64,000 nt of DNA from Pycnococcus provasolii (lineage: Eukaryota; Chlorophyta; Pseudoscourfieldiophyceae; Pseudoscourfieldiales). Positions within the stretch are counted from its first letter, which is position 1. Each line of letters opens with the position of its first letter. Shown in pieces: positions 30,397-39,400 of this stretch. The position numbers were made by a program, and so were the translations under genes. The notes under the pieces were generated by a model. That model had not been told where the DNA came from. It searched no databases and saw only the letters and a list, made by a program, of their open reading frames with translations. Location: NCBI GenBank assembly GCA_049487715.1, contig CP150568.1, forward strand, positions 558,001 through 622,000, in the 5' to 3' direction.

Positions 30397-31530
30397 ATGG
30401 TGGCATCCAACGATGATGTCGCCGATGGTACGAGCGAGGAGGATCGACACTTTCTCGCAGAGTACCACGCAGCCGCCACGAATCAGCGAAGAGGCGAGTT
30501 CATTTCGGCAGAGGGACAGGACGACGACGGTGATGGCGACACAATCACCACGACGACCAGCCTCCTTTCGCCGGGTATTCACCCTACTCCTTCATCAGAG
30601 GCAACAAAAATCGACAACAATGACGACGACGACAAAATCACCAGCCTCCTTCTTCCTCCTCGTTCGTCCTCATCGGACGAACAGAACGTCGTTATCCCTC
30701 ACATTCTTTCAGCCCATGACGAAGACGATGATGACTACTTCGGAGGTTTCGTACTACCGCGCACCGAATCAGCGCCGCCTCTGACGACAACGCGCAGCAT
30801 GCTGCAGCGCGCCTCATCCATCGTTTCATCTGTGTTCTCATCCATCCGCAGTGAAAGTGAGAGCGACCTCGCCTTTCAGTCTACGCAGGCACGGAGGTAC
30901 GCCGATAGCGGACCGCTCAAGCGCGCATTTCCCGACCGCACACTTGCACTGCTTGTCACGATGGTGATTGAAGTGCCAGCATGCCTGATGGTTGGTGGAG
31001 GTGGCGGACGCCTTCTCAAGATTCTGGGAACGAGAAGGTACACGCTACTCTTGGGATTTCTGCCCTTGATATCCGCGGTATCTGGGAATGTCGGATTGCA
31101 GTGCAGCACGCTCACGTCACGCGCCATTAGCCATGGTCACGTGTCGATGACCAACTTTTTTTGTTGGATGCGTTTGGAGTTTCTTGCGTCGATTGTGCTC
31201 GCCGCTGTGCTGGGAATGTTTGCAGCCTTCCTCGCCGCCGCGGGTGATGTGCTCTCCTCCTCCTACGTGGCTGCAGAAGAGGAAGATTTCCAAATCGGGC
31301 ACGGTATGTTTGCGACGACGGTCGGTATCGCGCAAGCGTCGTCAATTGCCGTGGCTGGCCTGACCGGAACGCTAGCTCCCATCGTGTTCACTTTCTTGTT
31401 TCATCGGGACGCAGGGAAATGGGCGGGTCCACTTGAGACGGCTGTGCAAGACATCGCGGGCACCTTCAGCTTGGTATACATCACTCAAGGATTGCTCGAG
31501 TTGGCACTCGTGGCGAGTTGGAAATGGTAA
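30397..31530 (+). CDS. MgtE/SLC41-like divalent-cation transporter
   Basis: 377 aa. The first 170 residues are acidic and Ser/Thr-rich, probably a cytosolic regulatory tail. From about residue 185 there are five hydrophobic segments. The block FLPLISAVSGNVGLQCSTL (about 225-243) matches the MgtE motif in which PLI-x-x-x-G-N-x-G lines the Mg2+ pore. APIVFTFLFHRDAGKWAGPL (about 325-344) followed by a VQDIAGTFSLVY helix is the second conserved block. This is one MgtE repeat of about 190 residues, so the channel would work as a dimer, as in bacteria; animal SLC41 proteins have two fused repeats. No CBS domains are present. The membrane (plastid or plasma) cannot be told. TGTAA at 31544-31548. Confidence 0.8.
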   Translation: MVASNDDVADGTSEEDRHFLAEYHAAATNQRRGEFISAEGQDDDGDGDTITTTTSLLSPGIHPTPSSEATKIDNNDDDDKITSLLLPPRSSSSDEQNVVIPHILSAHDEDDDDYFGGFVLPRTESAPPLTTTRSMLQRASSIVSSVFSSIRSESESDLAFQSTQARRYADSGPLKRAFPDRTLALLVTMVIEVPACLMVGGGGGRLLKILGTRRYTLLLGFLPLISAVSGNVGLQCSTLTSRAISHGHVSMTNFFCWMRLEFLASIVLAAVLGMFAAFLAAAGDVLSSSYVAAEEEDFQIGHGMFATTVGIAQASSIAVAGLTGTLAPIVFTFLFHRDAGKWAGPLETAVQDIAGTFSLVYITQGLLELALVASWKW

Positions 31531-31898
31531 AATTACTAAATTGTGTAAGCGAAAATTACTACTCGACTGCAACAACAAAAAGAAATGATCTCACAAAAGA
31601 AAGCAATGAGCAAAAAGGCAACCTCGGACTCTCGGAGCCGGTTCGTAAAGAAGCCGTGCACGCGTTCCCCACAATATCTGCTCCGATTCCTCCTGCGTTA
31701 GGTCCTCGTCCATGACGAATGCGGTACTACCCAAGAGACGCGCCCAATCAGTAAGTTTCAAGTTGCTTTTGGTAATTTGTTTCCTGTGTGGACGCAACCG
31801 TCGCTCCAGCCGAGGAGCGCTCGCGCCCAGCCAAGCCGGCGGGCACACCCGTGCGCCTCTCCGCAGCAGCAGCACCATGCGCATCAGCCCCCTCTGTG

Positions 31899-32036
31899 AG
31901 ACCTCCGGGGTTTGGGGCACTCCGCCTTGATGGAGGGTGTTTCCTAACCCCCACATCTACTGATTGGGGACCCCGGATGGGCATTTGATTTAGATTCTAG
32001 AGGATTAGGTTTGTCACCCACTTGTCGGGGTTCAGG
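31899..32036 (+). repeat. Left inverted-repeat arm of the element
   Basis: This pairs with 32980-33139 read on the opposite strand. The best matches are the ggcactccgcctt...gatggagggtgtttcctaac segment and the gggcatttgat...gattctagaggattaggttt segment. Short indels separate them. Weaker similarity may extend outward to about 31815 (ccagccaagccg). Confidence 0.8.
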
Positions 32037-32367
32037 GTGTTGTCGGGGTTTGGAGGTGGAAAGGTGAGGTCAGAGAATTATGTTAGGGTTAGGGTTACAG
32101 GAGGTGGGGTCCCCAAGGAAGAACCTGATCCAAATGGATCTATTGACAGACGGTTTCTGGGGCCCCTCGGGCAATTGCCCCACTTTCCCTGGTTGTCCCC
32201 TTTCCGGGTGTCACGGTGGTTGTCCTTTCACTACGGTTTTTCTTGTTTACGTTGCTTTTAAGCACGTAGTAACAAGTTAGTAACAAGGTTTAAGTAAGGT
32301 TTGAATAAACAAGAAAAGAACTTGTTACACGCGCTGACCGTAGCAGCGCACAGGTAAGGAAGAAGGC

Positions 32368-32417
32368 AAGGCACGCATCAGCAGCTCAAGGCTCGCATCA
32401 GCAGCTTAAGGCTCGCA
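32368..32417 (+). repeat. Tandem 20-bp repeat before the integrase core
   Basis: Two and a half copies of g(c/t)(a/t)cgcatcagcagct(c/t)aag precede the integrase core and stay in frame with it. In intact integrases this place holds the linker between the zinc-binding domain and the catalytic core. Confidence 0.6.
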
Positions 32418-32446
32418 TCATAGGCGGCTTGTTCTGGCGGTGGCAC

Positions 32447-32980
32447 ATGGATTATGCAGTGGACTTCCCTGAAACGAGCAATGGCAACCGACACTTGCTG
32501 ATTATGGTGGAAGCCTTCAGCAAGATGATTATCGCGGTGCCTACGCCAGACCGAACGTCAGCGACTACAGCGCAAGCTTTCCTTCAGCACGTACTCTGCA
32601 AGTATGGAGCGCCGGCTGTGGTCACGACAGACAATGGAGTGGAGTTCCACGGTGACTTGGAAGGGTTGCTCGCTGACGCCATGATTGATCACAGGTATAC
32701 GGCACGGGCGCATCCGCAGGCCAACGGGCAAGCCGAGAGGGCGGTTCAGACCATGAAGAGCCTGCTGCGGCGCATGGTGGCTGATAAGTCGATGAAGAAG
32801 GACTGGGATGTGCACGTGCATTGGGCTGCACTGGGTTACCATTTCAGCATGCAACAAAATTTTCCCCGTACGAAATATTGCATGGGGCAGGAACGCTTTC
32901 TGCCAAAGCGACAGGCGCTTAATCCACAACGTTTGGATCCAGGGTCCAGTTTCTGGTCCCGGGTCCAAAGCTTGGTGTGA
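32447..32980 (+). pseudogene. Integrase (rve) core fragment, Ty3/Gypsy-like
   Basis: About 177 codons from an ATG inside the core; the frame is open further upstream without an ATG. Catalytic residues are visible: Asp in HMDYAVDFPE, Asp in VTTDNGVEFHG, and Glu in HPQANGQAERAVQTMK, with 34 residues between the last two (35 is usual). The zinc-binding N-terminus, most of the C-terminal domain and all other polyprotein domains are missing, so this is a remnant. Similarity is to chromovirus/Gypsy or Ginger integrases. Confidence 0.85.
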
Positions 32981-33139
32981 GGTGAACCCCCAAACGGGAT
33001 GACAAACCTAATCCTCTAGAATCTCAGTGATCAAATGCCCATACCGGGGTGCCCACTATGAGGAGGTTATCCGTGTCCCCTCTCGGGGTTAGGAAACACC
33101 CTCCATCTTAAGGCGGAGTGCCCGAAAGCCTGGAGGTCT
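32980..33139 (-). repeat. Right inverted-repeat arm of the element
   Basis: Reverse complement of the left arm with extra bases near 33050-33085. It ends where a 430-codon minus-strand frame (33139-34431) terminates. The part of that frame between 33139 and about 33530 could be a gag-like remnant belonging to the element. Confidence 0.75.
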
Positions 33140-33730
33140 TACGTGTAGTGAAAGAGGACGGCTTGGCTCGCCGCCACACTAGCTCCTGGGCCGGCAGGAG
33201 ACTGAGACCTGGCAAGTTCTGCCGAAGTAGGTGACTCAAGAACCGGCGTCTGCCCCGTCGTACGAAATGGGGACGGAAGCAAAAGCCTCGGCGTCGTCTG
33301 CTCACCAGGAAGCGCTGCGATAATCTCCTCCAGTTGCGCAAGCGTCTCACGCGCTACGTGAGCTGTCGCGTCGAGCTGCGCAGGCGTCGCTTCGCCAGCG
33401 ACCCTCTCCAGCCACAGACGCCCCCGTGTGGTGTCCGCCGCTCCCTCAGAGACGTGGTGGCGCACTCGAAGCACCACTCCACCACGGTGCAACAACGTTT
33501 CGTGCTGGACTACGTCTGTGCCCAAGACCCGTGACCGAGTCTTCTCCTCTCTCGGGCACCAGTTACGGTGGGCCCGCCCGGGCCCGTCATGTGCCTTCGT
33601 TCTGCCCTGTATCCCCCATCCGCTGAGGGCGGGGAGAGGGGAACGACGCCGAGCTTTTTCTGACCCTTTTCGCCTCCCCCTCCGCCGACCCTCCGCCGAG
33701 AATCGCGAACGACGACACCGTGGCGCAGCC

Positions 33731-34846
33731 ATGCCTACGCCCGCCAACACGCGCGCGCTCTCCGCACGCTCAAGGCCGTGCACGCATACCGCCTTGTCGA
33801 GGCGAGGGCGCAGCCTTAAGGTGGGTCTCGCGGCGCTTCCTCCCACCACCTCGTCAGTAGCAGCCGCGCGACAGGAGTCGGCGCTCTCGCGCGACCTAGG
33901 ACTCGGAGATACGGGCGCGGACGTCTCGTACCTGCAAGAAGCTATCCTAGGCATGCGGCCGAACGGAGTGTACGATAAAGCCACCGTCGCGAACGTCAAG
34001 CGATGGCAGGGCAAGATGCGCCTGCCCACGACAGGGTACTTCGGACCGCTCAGCCGAAAGGCGGCGGCGGGAGCGTCGTCGGCGCAGCAGGCATTGACGA
34101 CGACGGGGCAGGTGCGCGTCGTCGTGGGCGCGGGAAGCACTGCAGCAACGCAGGCACGGACAACGAGTGGGCCAATCTCTGCCCAACTCCTTGGCGCGTG
34201 CGCCGCCATCGTGGCAGCGGTCGTCACTGTGCGCGCAGTCAAGAGCCGTGCTGCTGTGGCGACGGAAGCGTCAACGTCTTCTTCTTCTTCTTCTTCGTCG
34301 CCGTTGCCGTCGCCGCCGTCGTCGCGTGACGTGCCGAGGGAAACGATAACCAGCGCTAGCAAAGAGCGAGACGCCGTAAGTGAAACACCGTCGACGTCGG
34401 AACGGCCGCCGTCAAGGTCCGTGTTCGCCAAGGAGCGACCTCACCCTCTTGCGGACCTGGTCAGAGCGGACGACTTTGAGGAAGTGCCCGAGGCTAGCCG
34501 GCTATCAAAACAGGATCGCGCCGTTCAGCTAACGCTCGCATACGCTCAAAGAAAGGCAGACGAGGATGGTGGCGTGTCCTCCGTTGCGAAGCCGCGATCG
34601 ACTTCAACACGCCCGTCGACGTCGTTTTCGTCGTCGCCCTCGTCGTCGACGCTCGCAGCTGTCGACGGCCCTCGTAGCCGCGAGGATGTGCTTGCGGAGC
34701 GGTATGCGGCACGACGTGCCGCCGAGGTTCGAGAAGCCGTGGCACGCGCCAAGGAAAACTCCACGCCAGCCGAAGGAGACGACGAGACCAGCGGCGAAGC
34801 CAGTCAAGACGACGATCCGCCATCGAATTCGACGTCTTCGTCGTAA
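33731..34846 (+). CDS. Plastid-targeted protein with peptidoglycan-binding-like domain and membrane segment
   Basis: 371 aa from the ATG at 33731; the frame is open upstream, but this ATG begins a good transit peptide (residues 1-45, Arg/Ser/Thr/Ala-rich, no acid). A PG_binding_1-type three-helix domain lies at about 55-113, with LGDTGADVSYLQEAIL, PNGVYDKATVANVKRWQ and TGYFGPLSRKA matching the typical repeat spacing. A hydrophobic helix at about 152-171 would anchor it in a membrane. The remaining 200 residues are Ser/Arg/Glu-rich and probably disordered, with one helical segment (about 240-275, LADLVRADDFEEVPE...). Such domains bind peptidoglycan or act as generic protein adaptors; plastid proteins of this layout are known in plants and algae. 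Confidence 0.75.
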   Translation: MPTPANTRALSARSRPCTHTALSRRGRSLKVGLAALPPTTSSVAAARQESALSRDLGLGDTGADVSYLQEAILGMRPNGVYDKATVANVKRWQGKMRLPTTGYFGPLSRKAAAGASSAQQALTTTGQVRVVVGAGSTAATQARTTSGPISAQLLGACAAIVAAVVTVRAVKSRAAVATEASTSSSSSSSSPLPSPPSSRDVPRETITSASKERDAVSETPSTSERPPSRSVFAKERPHPLADLVRADDFEEVPEASRLSKQDRAVQLTLAYAQRKADEDGGVSSVAKPRSTSTRPSTSFSSSPSSSTLAAVDGPRSREDVLAERYAARRAAEVREAVARAKENSTPAEGDDETSGEASQDDDPPSNSTSSS

Positions 34847-34936
34847 GCAAGTGGACCCAGCAAAAAGGGGAGGGAGAGAGCGAGAGAGCAAGAAGGGGGG
34901 AGGGGAGCACATGATAGCTACTTGTCACTTACTTCT

Positions 34937-36328
34937 TTACAACACCCAACCTAATTCGTAGAGCGCGCGGCGCACGCCAAAGCCGAACGCAATGCTCAAC
35001 ACCTGCACGACGAGCACTCGAATCGTCAGGTCTTTCTCCGTGCAAGGCCCGAAGATGTGTAGTAGGAGGTTGATGAGGTTATAGTTGGGCGTTGCAGTCA
35101 GCAGACCCGTTTTCGTGTCGAAGGTTGGAAGGCGATGGCGTGGACAAGGAACGATCTTCAGCAGCTGAGGCACGCTGTAGATGAAGTTGAACACCTGCGG
35201 TGCAAAGAATATGAGCATCGTCTCGCTGAAGTGCCCGAGAACGCCCGCGGCGCCGAGGCACATACCCGCAAGGTACGTGTACGTGTCGCCGACGAATACC
35301 CTTGACGGATACCAGTTGTGCATTAAAAGAGCGTACGTGGCGGCGAGAAACGGCGCTAGCATGGATGCGGACAGCATGTGATTTGCGGCAGTGTTTTTGT
35401 CGTCGCTGCAGACGTTCAGCAGGTTGAGCACAAGTGCGCCGACGCCGATGACGAAGCTTTGGCCAGCTTCCACGCCGTTGCATCCCGCGAGTATATTGAT
35501 GGAGTTGGAGCAGAACACGACGACGAGAACCATGTAGAACTTGTAGATTGGGCCGAGGTACAAGATGCCGTCGACGGATATGCCGGGCACCTCGGGAACG
35601 TACGCGCGCAGTGGAGGGGGAACGACGACGTCCGTTCCGTGGCGGTAGCTTGCGAGGAGAGGCAGCGCGCTGAACACGGGCAGGACGATCTTCGCACGCC
35701 ACGGAATGTCGAGAACGTCGTCGACGAATCCAAGCAGCACCATGAAGAGAACGCTCACGACACCGGCGTTGAACTCCATGTGCCAAGCCTCGTCGTACGG
35801 CGTGGTGTCTGTGCGAAGCGTGAGCATAAGCGTCTGGTAGACGAGCGCACCGCTGACGAGCACGATGCCTGGCGCGAGCCCGATCGCCTCAGGCACGGAA
35901 CCTTCGCCACCTTGCGTGCCTTTCTTGTTAATATCGCGCCCCACCAAATTCTTGCGCATGTGGTACGACACGCAGACGGGTATGACTCGCATGGTCGCGA
36001 AGAACACCGCCACGGAGACGGCAGCCAGCAGAATGAGGTGTGACGTGACGTGCTGAGATCGCGCACCGTGCTTGTAGCTGAGCGCCGCGAAGATGGCCGC
36101 GAGCATGAATACCAAAAGCGATAGGAGCTCGAGCGGGCGTGACGGCGACTCTGGCGGGATCGCACGGCCGTCCGGCTGCGTCGCGAAGGACTTCGCCTGC
36201 GGCTTGGCGGCTGACGTGCGACGCGGCGAGGGCGACCGCTCCTTCTCCTTCTGCCGGCCAGCCTGCGACTGCGCCGCCGCCGCCGACCGACGGCGCGGCG
36301 AGGCGGCACGGCCATCTTTGCCAGCCAT
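34937..36328 (-). CDS. ALG7: UDP-GlcNAc:dolichyl-phosphate GlcNAc-1-phosphotransferase (ALG7/DPAGT1)
   Basis: 463 aa. It catalyses the first step of lipid-linked oligosaccharide synthesis for N-glycosylation in the ER membrane, moving GlcNAc-1-P to dolichyl phosphate. About ten membrane segments are present. Diagnostic motifs are GFVDDVLDIPWRAK (the aspartate pair), NSINILAGCNGVEAGQS, HNWYPSRVFVGDT and CPRHRLPTFDTKTG. An N-terminal extension of about 65 residues rich in Arg, Ser, Pro and Ala precedes the first membrane segment; animal and fungal enzymes begin almost at the membrane, so this tail is unusual. The stop codon is the second half of TGTAA (34937-34941, minus strand). A CT-rich sense tract lies at about 36361-36392, upstream of the start. 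Confidence 0.95.
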   Translation of the reverse strand: MAGKDGRAASPRRRSAAAAQSQAGRQKEKERSPSPRRTSAAKPQAKSFATQPDGRAIPPESPSRPLELLSLLVFMLAAIFAALSYKHGARSQHVTSHLILLAAVSVAVFFATMRVIPVCVSYHMRKNLVGRDINKKGTQGGEGSVPEAIGLAPGIVLVSGALVYQTLMLTLRTDTTPYDEAWHMEFNAGVVSVLFMVLLGFVDDVLDIPWRAKIVLPVFSALPLLASYRHGTDVVVPPPLRAYVPEVPGISVDGILYLGPIYKFYMVLVVVFCSNSINILAGCNGVEAGQSFVIGVGALVLNLLNVCSDDKNTAANHMLSASMLAPFLAATYALLMHNWYPSRVFVGDTYTYLAGMCLGAAGVLGHFSETMLIFFAPQVFNFIYSVPQLLKIVPCPRHRLPTFDTKTGLLTATPNYNLINLLLHIFGPCTEKDLTIRVLVVQVLSIAFGFGVRRALYELGWVL

Positions 36329-36493
36329 GATACTTCGATAGCCTATTCTGATCGGGCACTGAGGAGGGGAGAGGAGGGGAGGGGAGGGGAGAGATCTGTC
36401 CCAAACCGAATTCCGACCCCCAACACTTTTAGGCGGGGCGAACGTTCGCTTGGTTCGTCAAGTTTTCGAATTTCTTTTTTTATTACTGTTACT

Positions 36494-39400
36494 CTAAGAC
36501 AGGTGGAAAGAGCCTGCGCCCTCCGCGACTACGTACTTGATGCGTTCGCGCATCAGGCTCTTGCTGCTGTAAGGCGGCAGCTTGAGGTAGGACGCGCAGG
36601 TCATCGCCGACGGGAGCAGCCCGTCGCTGCTGCCGGCACTCGTGCTCGCTCCGGGACTCGCGCCGAGAAGCAGGCCGGAGGGCGGCGTCGCCGGCGTCGT
36701 GCCCGGCGTGCCACTTGGCGTTGAACCCTCTCCGCTCTTGCGCACGACAGTAAGCGGCGGGTGCAGTGCCGCCAATCCGCCGCTCGGAAGCCTGGGGCTG
36801 CCCGTCACGAATGCAAGGAATCCGCGACGCTCGCGTGGCGTGAATTCGGCCATCACTTCCGCGAGCATGCGAGCGTGCACGCATCCACGGCTGTACCCGT
36901 GATCCCACGATATCAAGTCGAGCAGATTGTCCGCACTCCAGCTTTCATCCTCCCGAGCGCCGCACAGCAGCTCGTCCACCTCGGCAGCCGTGAATGGCTT
37001 GAGCGCATCCTCGGGCAGAACCTCGAGGAATCCGCTCCTCGCAGCCTCCAGCTGGCGTGTCACCCCGCTGCCAATCGTCGCGTCGAGAACCGCCTCGGCG
37101 TACTGCCTGAAGTTTCCACTCGTCACAAAAACGTCGCTGCCACCAGCAACGAGCTCAACGTCGTCGGCGCCGGGAACCACGAAAGTTAGACCGAGCGAGT
37201 CGACTGACACGCCGTGCAGCACGCCCGTTCCCTCGCGTGCTGCCCGCACGAGCTCGAGCATGCTCTCACCAGCGACGGGATCCACCTCGAGAACGTCGTG
37301 CGGCTCTGGCATCACGCCGAGCAGAACGGCGCGAACGAACACCGGATGCAACGGAAGGTCGAGCAGCCGGTTATCGTACAACGCCTTGCCCGCCGCACGC
37401 CCGAGCAGGCGGAACATGCGCATCGTCTTCTCCTCAGCCTTGCGCGCGGCGGAGTCGCGCGGCACGCTCGCCGGGGGCAGCGGCTGCGGGAAGAGCCCGT
37501 GAGGTGCGTGCACGTACTGCTCCAAATCGTCGGCATCGGCGTCGTCGCTGTCCACGACGTCGACGACGCGAACATCCTCCGGCACGCCGTCCATCTCCAT
37601 CGGCACGAAATTCTCAGAGGCACACCGCGGTCGAGCCTGCGGTGGCATATCGCCGGCATCGCGCCACATCTTCAAGTCCCTCCTGCGCATCGCCTTGCTA
37701 AGCAGCGAATAAAACTCGAGCGTGGGACCGAGGCCCGTTCCCACCTCGCCGAAGAATTCAACCTCGAGCATCGTACGCTGGCCGCAGTACATCTCCATCA
37801 CCTTCTCCGCGCTCTCCAGAATGCGCTCGCGCCCGATTCTCACTTTTTGTCTCTGCACTCTTCCCACGCGAAGGTCACGGCCGCCGCCCATCGATCGCTC
37901 GCCCGCGGTATCCTGCTGTTCCTGAAGCAGGTTCAGCGCACGGCTGATTCCCAGACTCGTCAGCTGGAAGTACTGCCTGCGCAACGCGAATGGGTAGAGG
38001 TAGCTGTGCTCGCACGCGAGACGGCGGCACCAAAGTGGCAAGCCTCCCGTGCACACGACGAGCACGTCCTGCAGCTGCCTCGTCAGCTTCGTCGAAAGCT
38101 TCCTGCTGATAAATTCTGACTCGGGCACGCGAAGCAGAGCCGAACCCTCGGGTGTGAGACGCATGGCGCATCGGCAGGCTTCGTGCAGCGTTCGAAGGAG
38201 CGCTAGAATGCCCGCCTCGTCTCCGCCCGCATCACCGGAGGCGGCAACCCGCGATGTCAGCGCATGCAAAGGCTCGCCGGATGATGATGATGATGTCGTC
38301 GTGGTCGTCGTGGTCGTCGGAGGCGTCGACAGTGACGCGGCTGCTCCAGCCGTGCCAGGTGTCGATCTTTCGGTGGCTTCCGCAGCCGACGCCGACGTCG
38401 TTCTCTCAGCGAACTTGTACTGCAGGACGTGGATGCTGTCCCACATGTGCGGTCCACCACCTCGGGCACCACCAACTTCAGGGTCGTCCTCGGCATCCTC
38501 GTCTGCAGCACTGGAACCAGCACTGCCTAAGCTGGTGAGTGTGAGCCCACCTCCACCTCGAGATGAGTGTTGCTGCACAGCTTGGAAAATGGTCGTCGTC
38601 GACGGCAGCTCCACACCACCAATCAAAAATGTGAGCTGTGGACCTGACGGAGGCGTGGCCGCTGCCGCGTAGGACCGCGAGGAGGAAGATGTGCGATGGC
38701 GGCTGCCACTACCGCCGCCTGCAGATGCCGATGACGGAGATGCACGGCGGCGTGATGGCATTCCATCCTCCTCAGCCGACGCTGACCCGCGGCTTGCATT
38801 GCTCAGGCTGCGCGATAGGGAGCCCGCACGACTTGGGCTTGGCGATCCAAGATGCACGTCGTCGACACGATCATCTAGGCTCGACGGACCCGCGGGCACC
38901 TCCTCGTGGTCGTCGTCGTCGTCCTCTTCATCCTCTTCATCCTCCTCATCTTCATCGTCCTCTTCCTCCTCGTCCTCGTCATCCACCGGCTCCTCCTCCA
39001 TCGCATCATCCTCGTCGTCATCCTCGTCGCCATCGGCATCACCGCCACCCGTGCCGAGCATCTCCTCGTCGCGATCTCGCTCCGCCTGCTCACGCCGTGT
39101 TAGGCGTCTGCGCATCGGCTCGTCGCCACCGCGACTAGATGCGACGCGAACACGAGGGAGCAAAAATTCTTCCACCGCAGCGAGGGTTGCGAGCGGCTCG
39201 ATGAGAACGACGTTCGAAGAGTAGTCGCCGAGCACCGACGACGACACGCCAGGTGCGCGAGACAGACGCAACTTGAGTGGCTGCGTGAGTGCTTCGAGGG
39301 CACCGGCACGCGACGTCATCGACCCGCTGCCACCACTGCCGCCACCTCCAAAGCGACTTCGTCCCATGCCCAGCGACGCCGGTACGTGAGCAACCGAAAC

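Larger units (their letters stand above)
31899..33139. mobile_element. Decayed element: integrase fragment between long inverted repeats
   Basis: The left arm (31899 to about 32036) and right arm (about 32980 to 33139, reversed) are imperfect inverted copies. Shared blocks include ggcactccgcctt, gatggagggtgtttcctaac and gattctagaggattaggttt, all in the same order. Between them lies a retroviral-type integrase core fragment (32447-32980), a tandem 20-bp repeat and telomere-like TTAGGG units (about 32080-32098). No reverse transcriptase, protease or complete transposase is visible, so the element is not autonomous. Terminal inverted repeats with a Gypsy-like integrase are the hallmark of Ginger-type DNA transposons. 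Two retroelement pieces inserted in inverse orientation would look similar. No target-site duplication was found. Confidence 0.7.

Noticed and set aside
33530-34431. Minus-strand frame opposite the peptidoglycan-binding-like gene
   Set aside because: The plus strand has a transit peptide, domain and membrane helix; only the part at 33139-33530 is kept as a possible remnant.
38880-39060. gtcgtc/cctcctc runs as a regulatory repeat
   Set aside because: They encode the acidic stretch of the HECT ligase on the minus strand.
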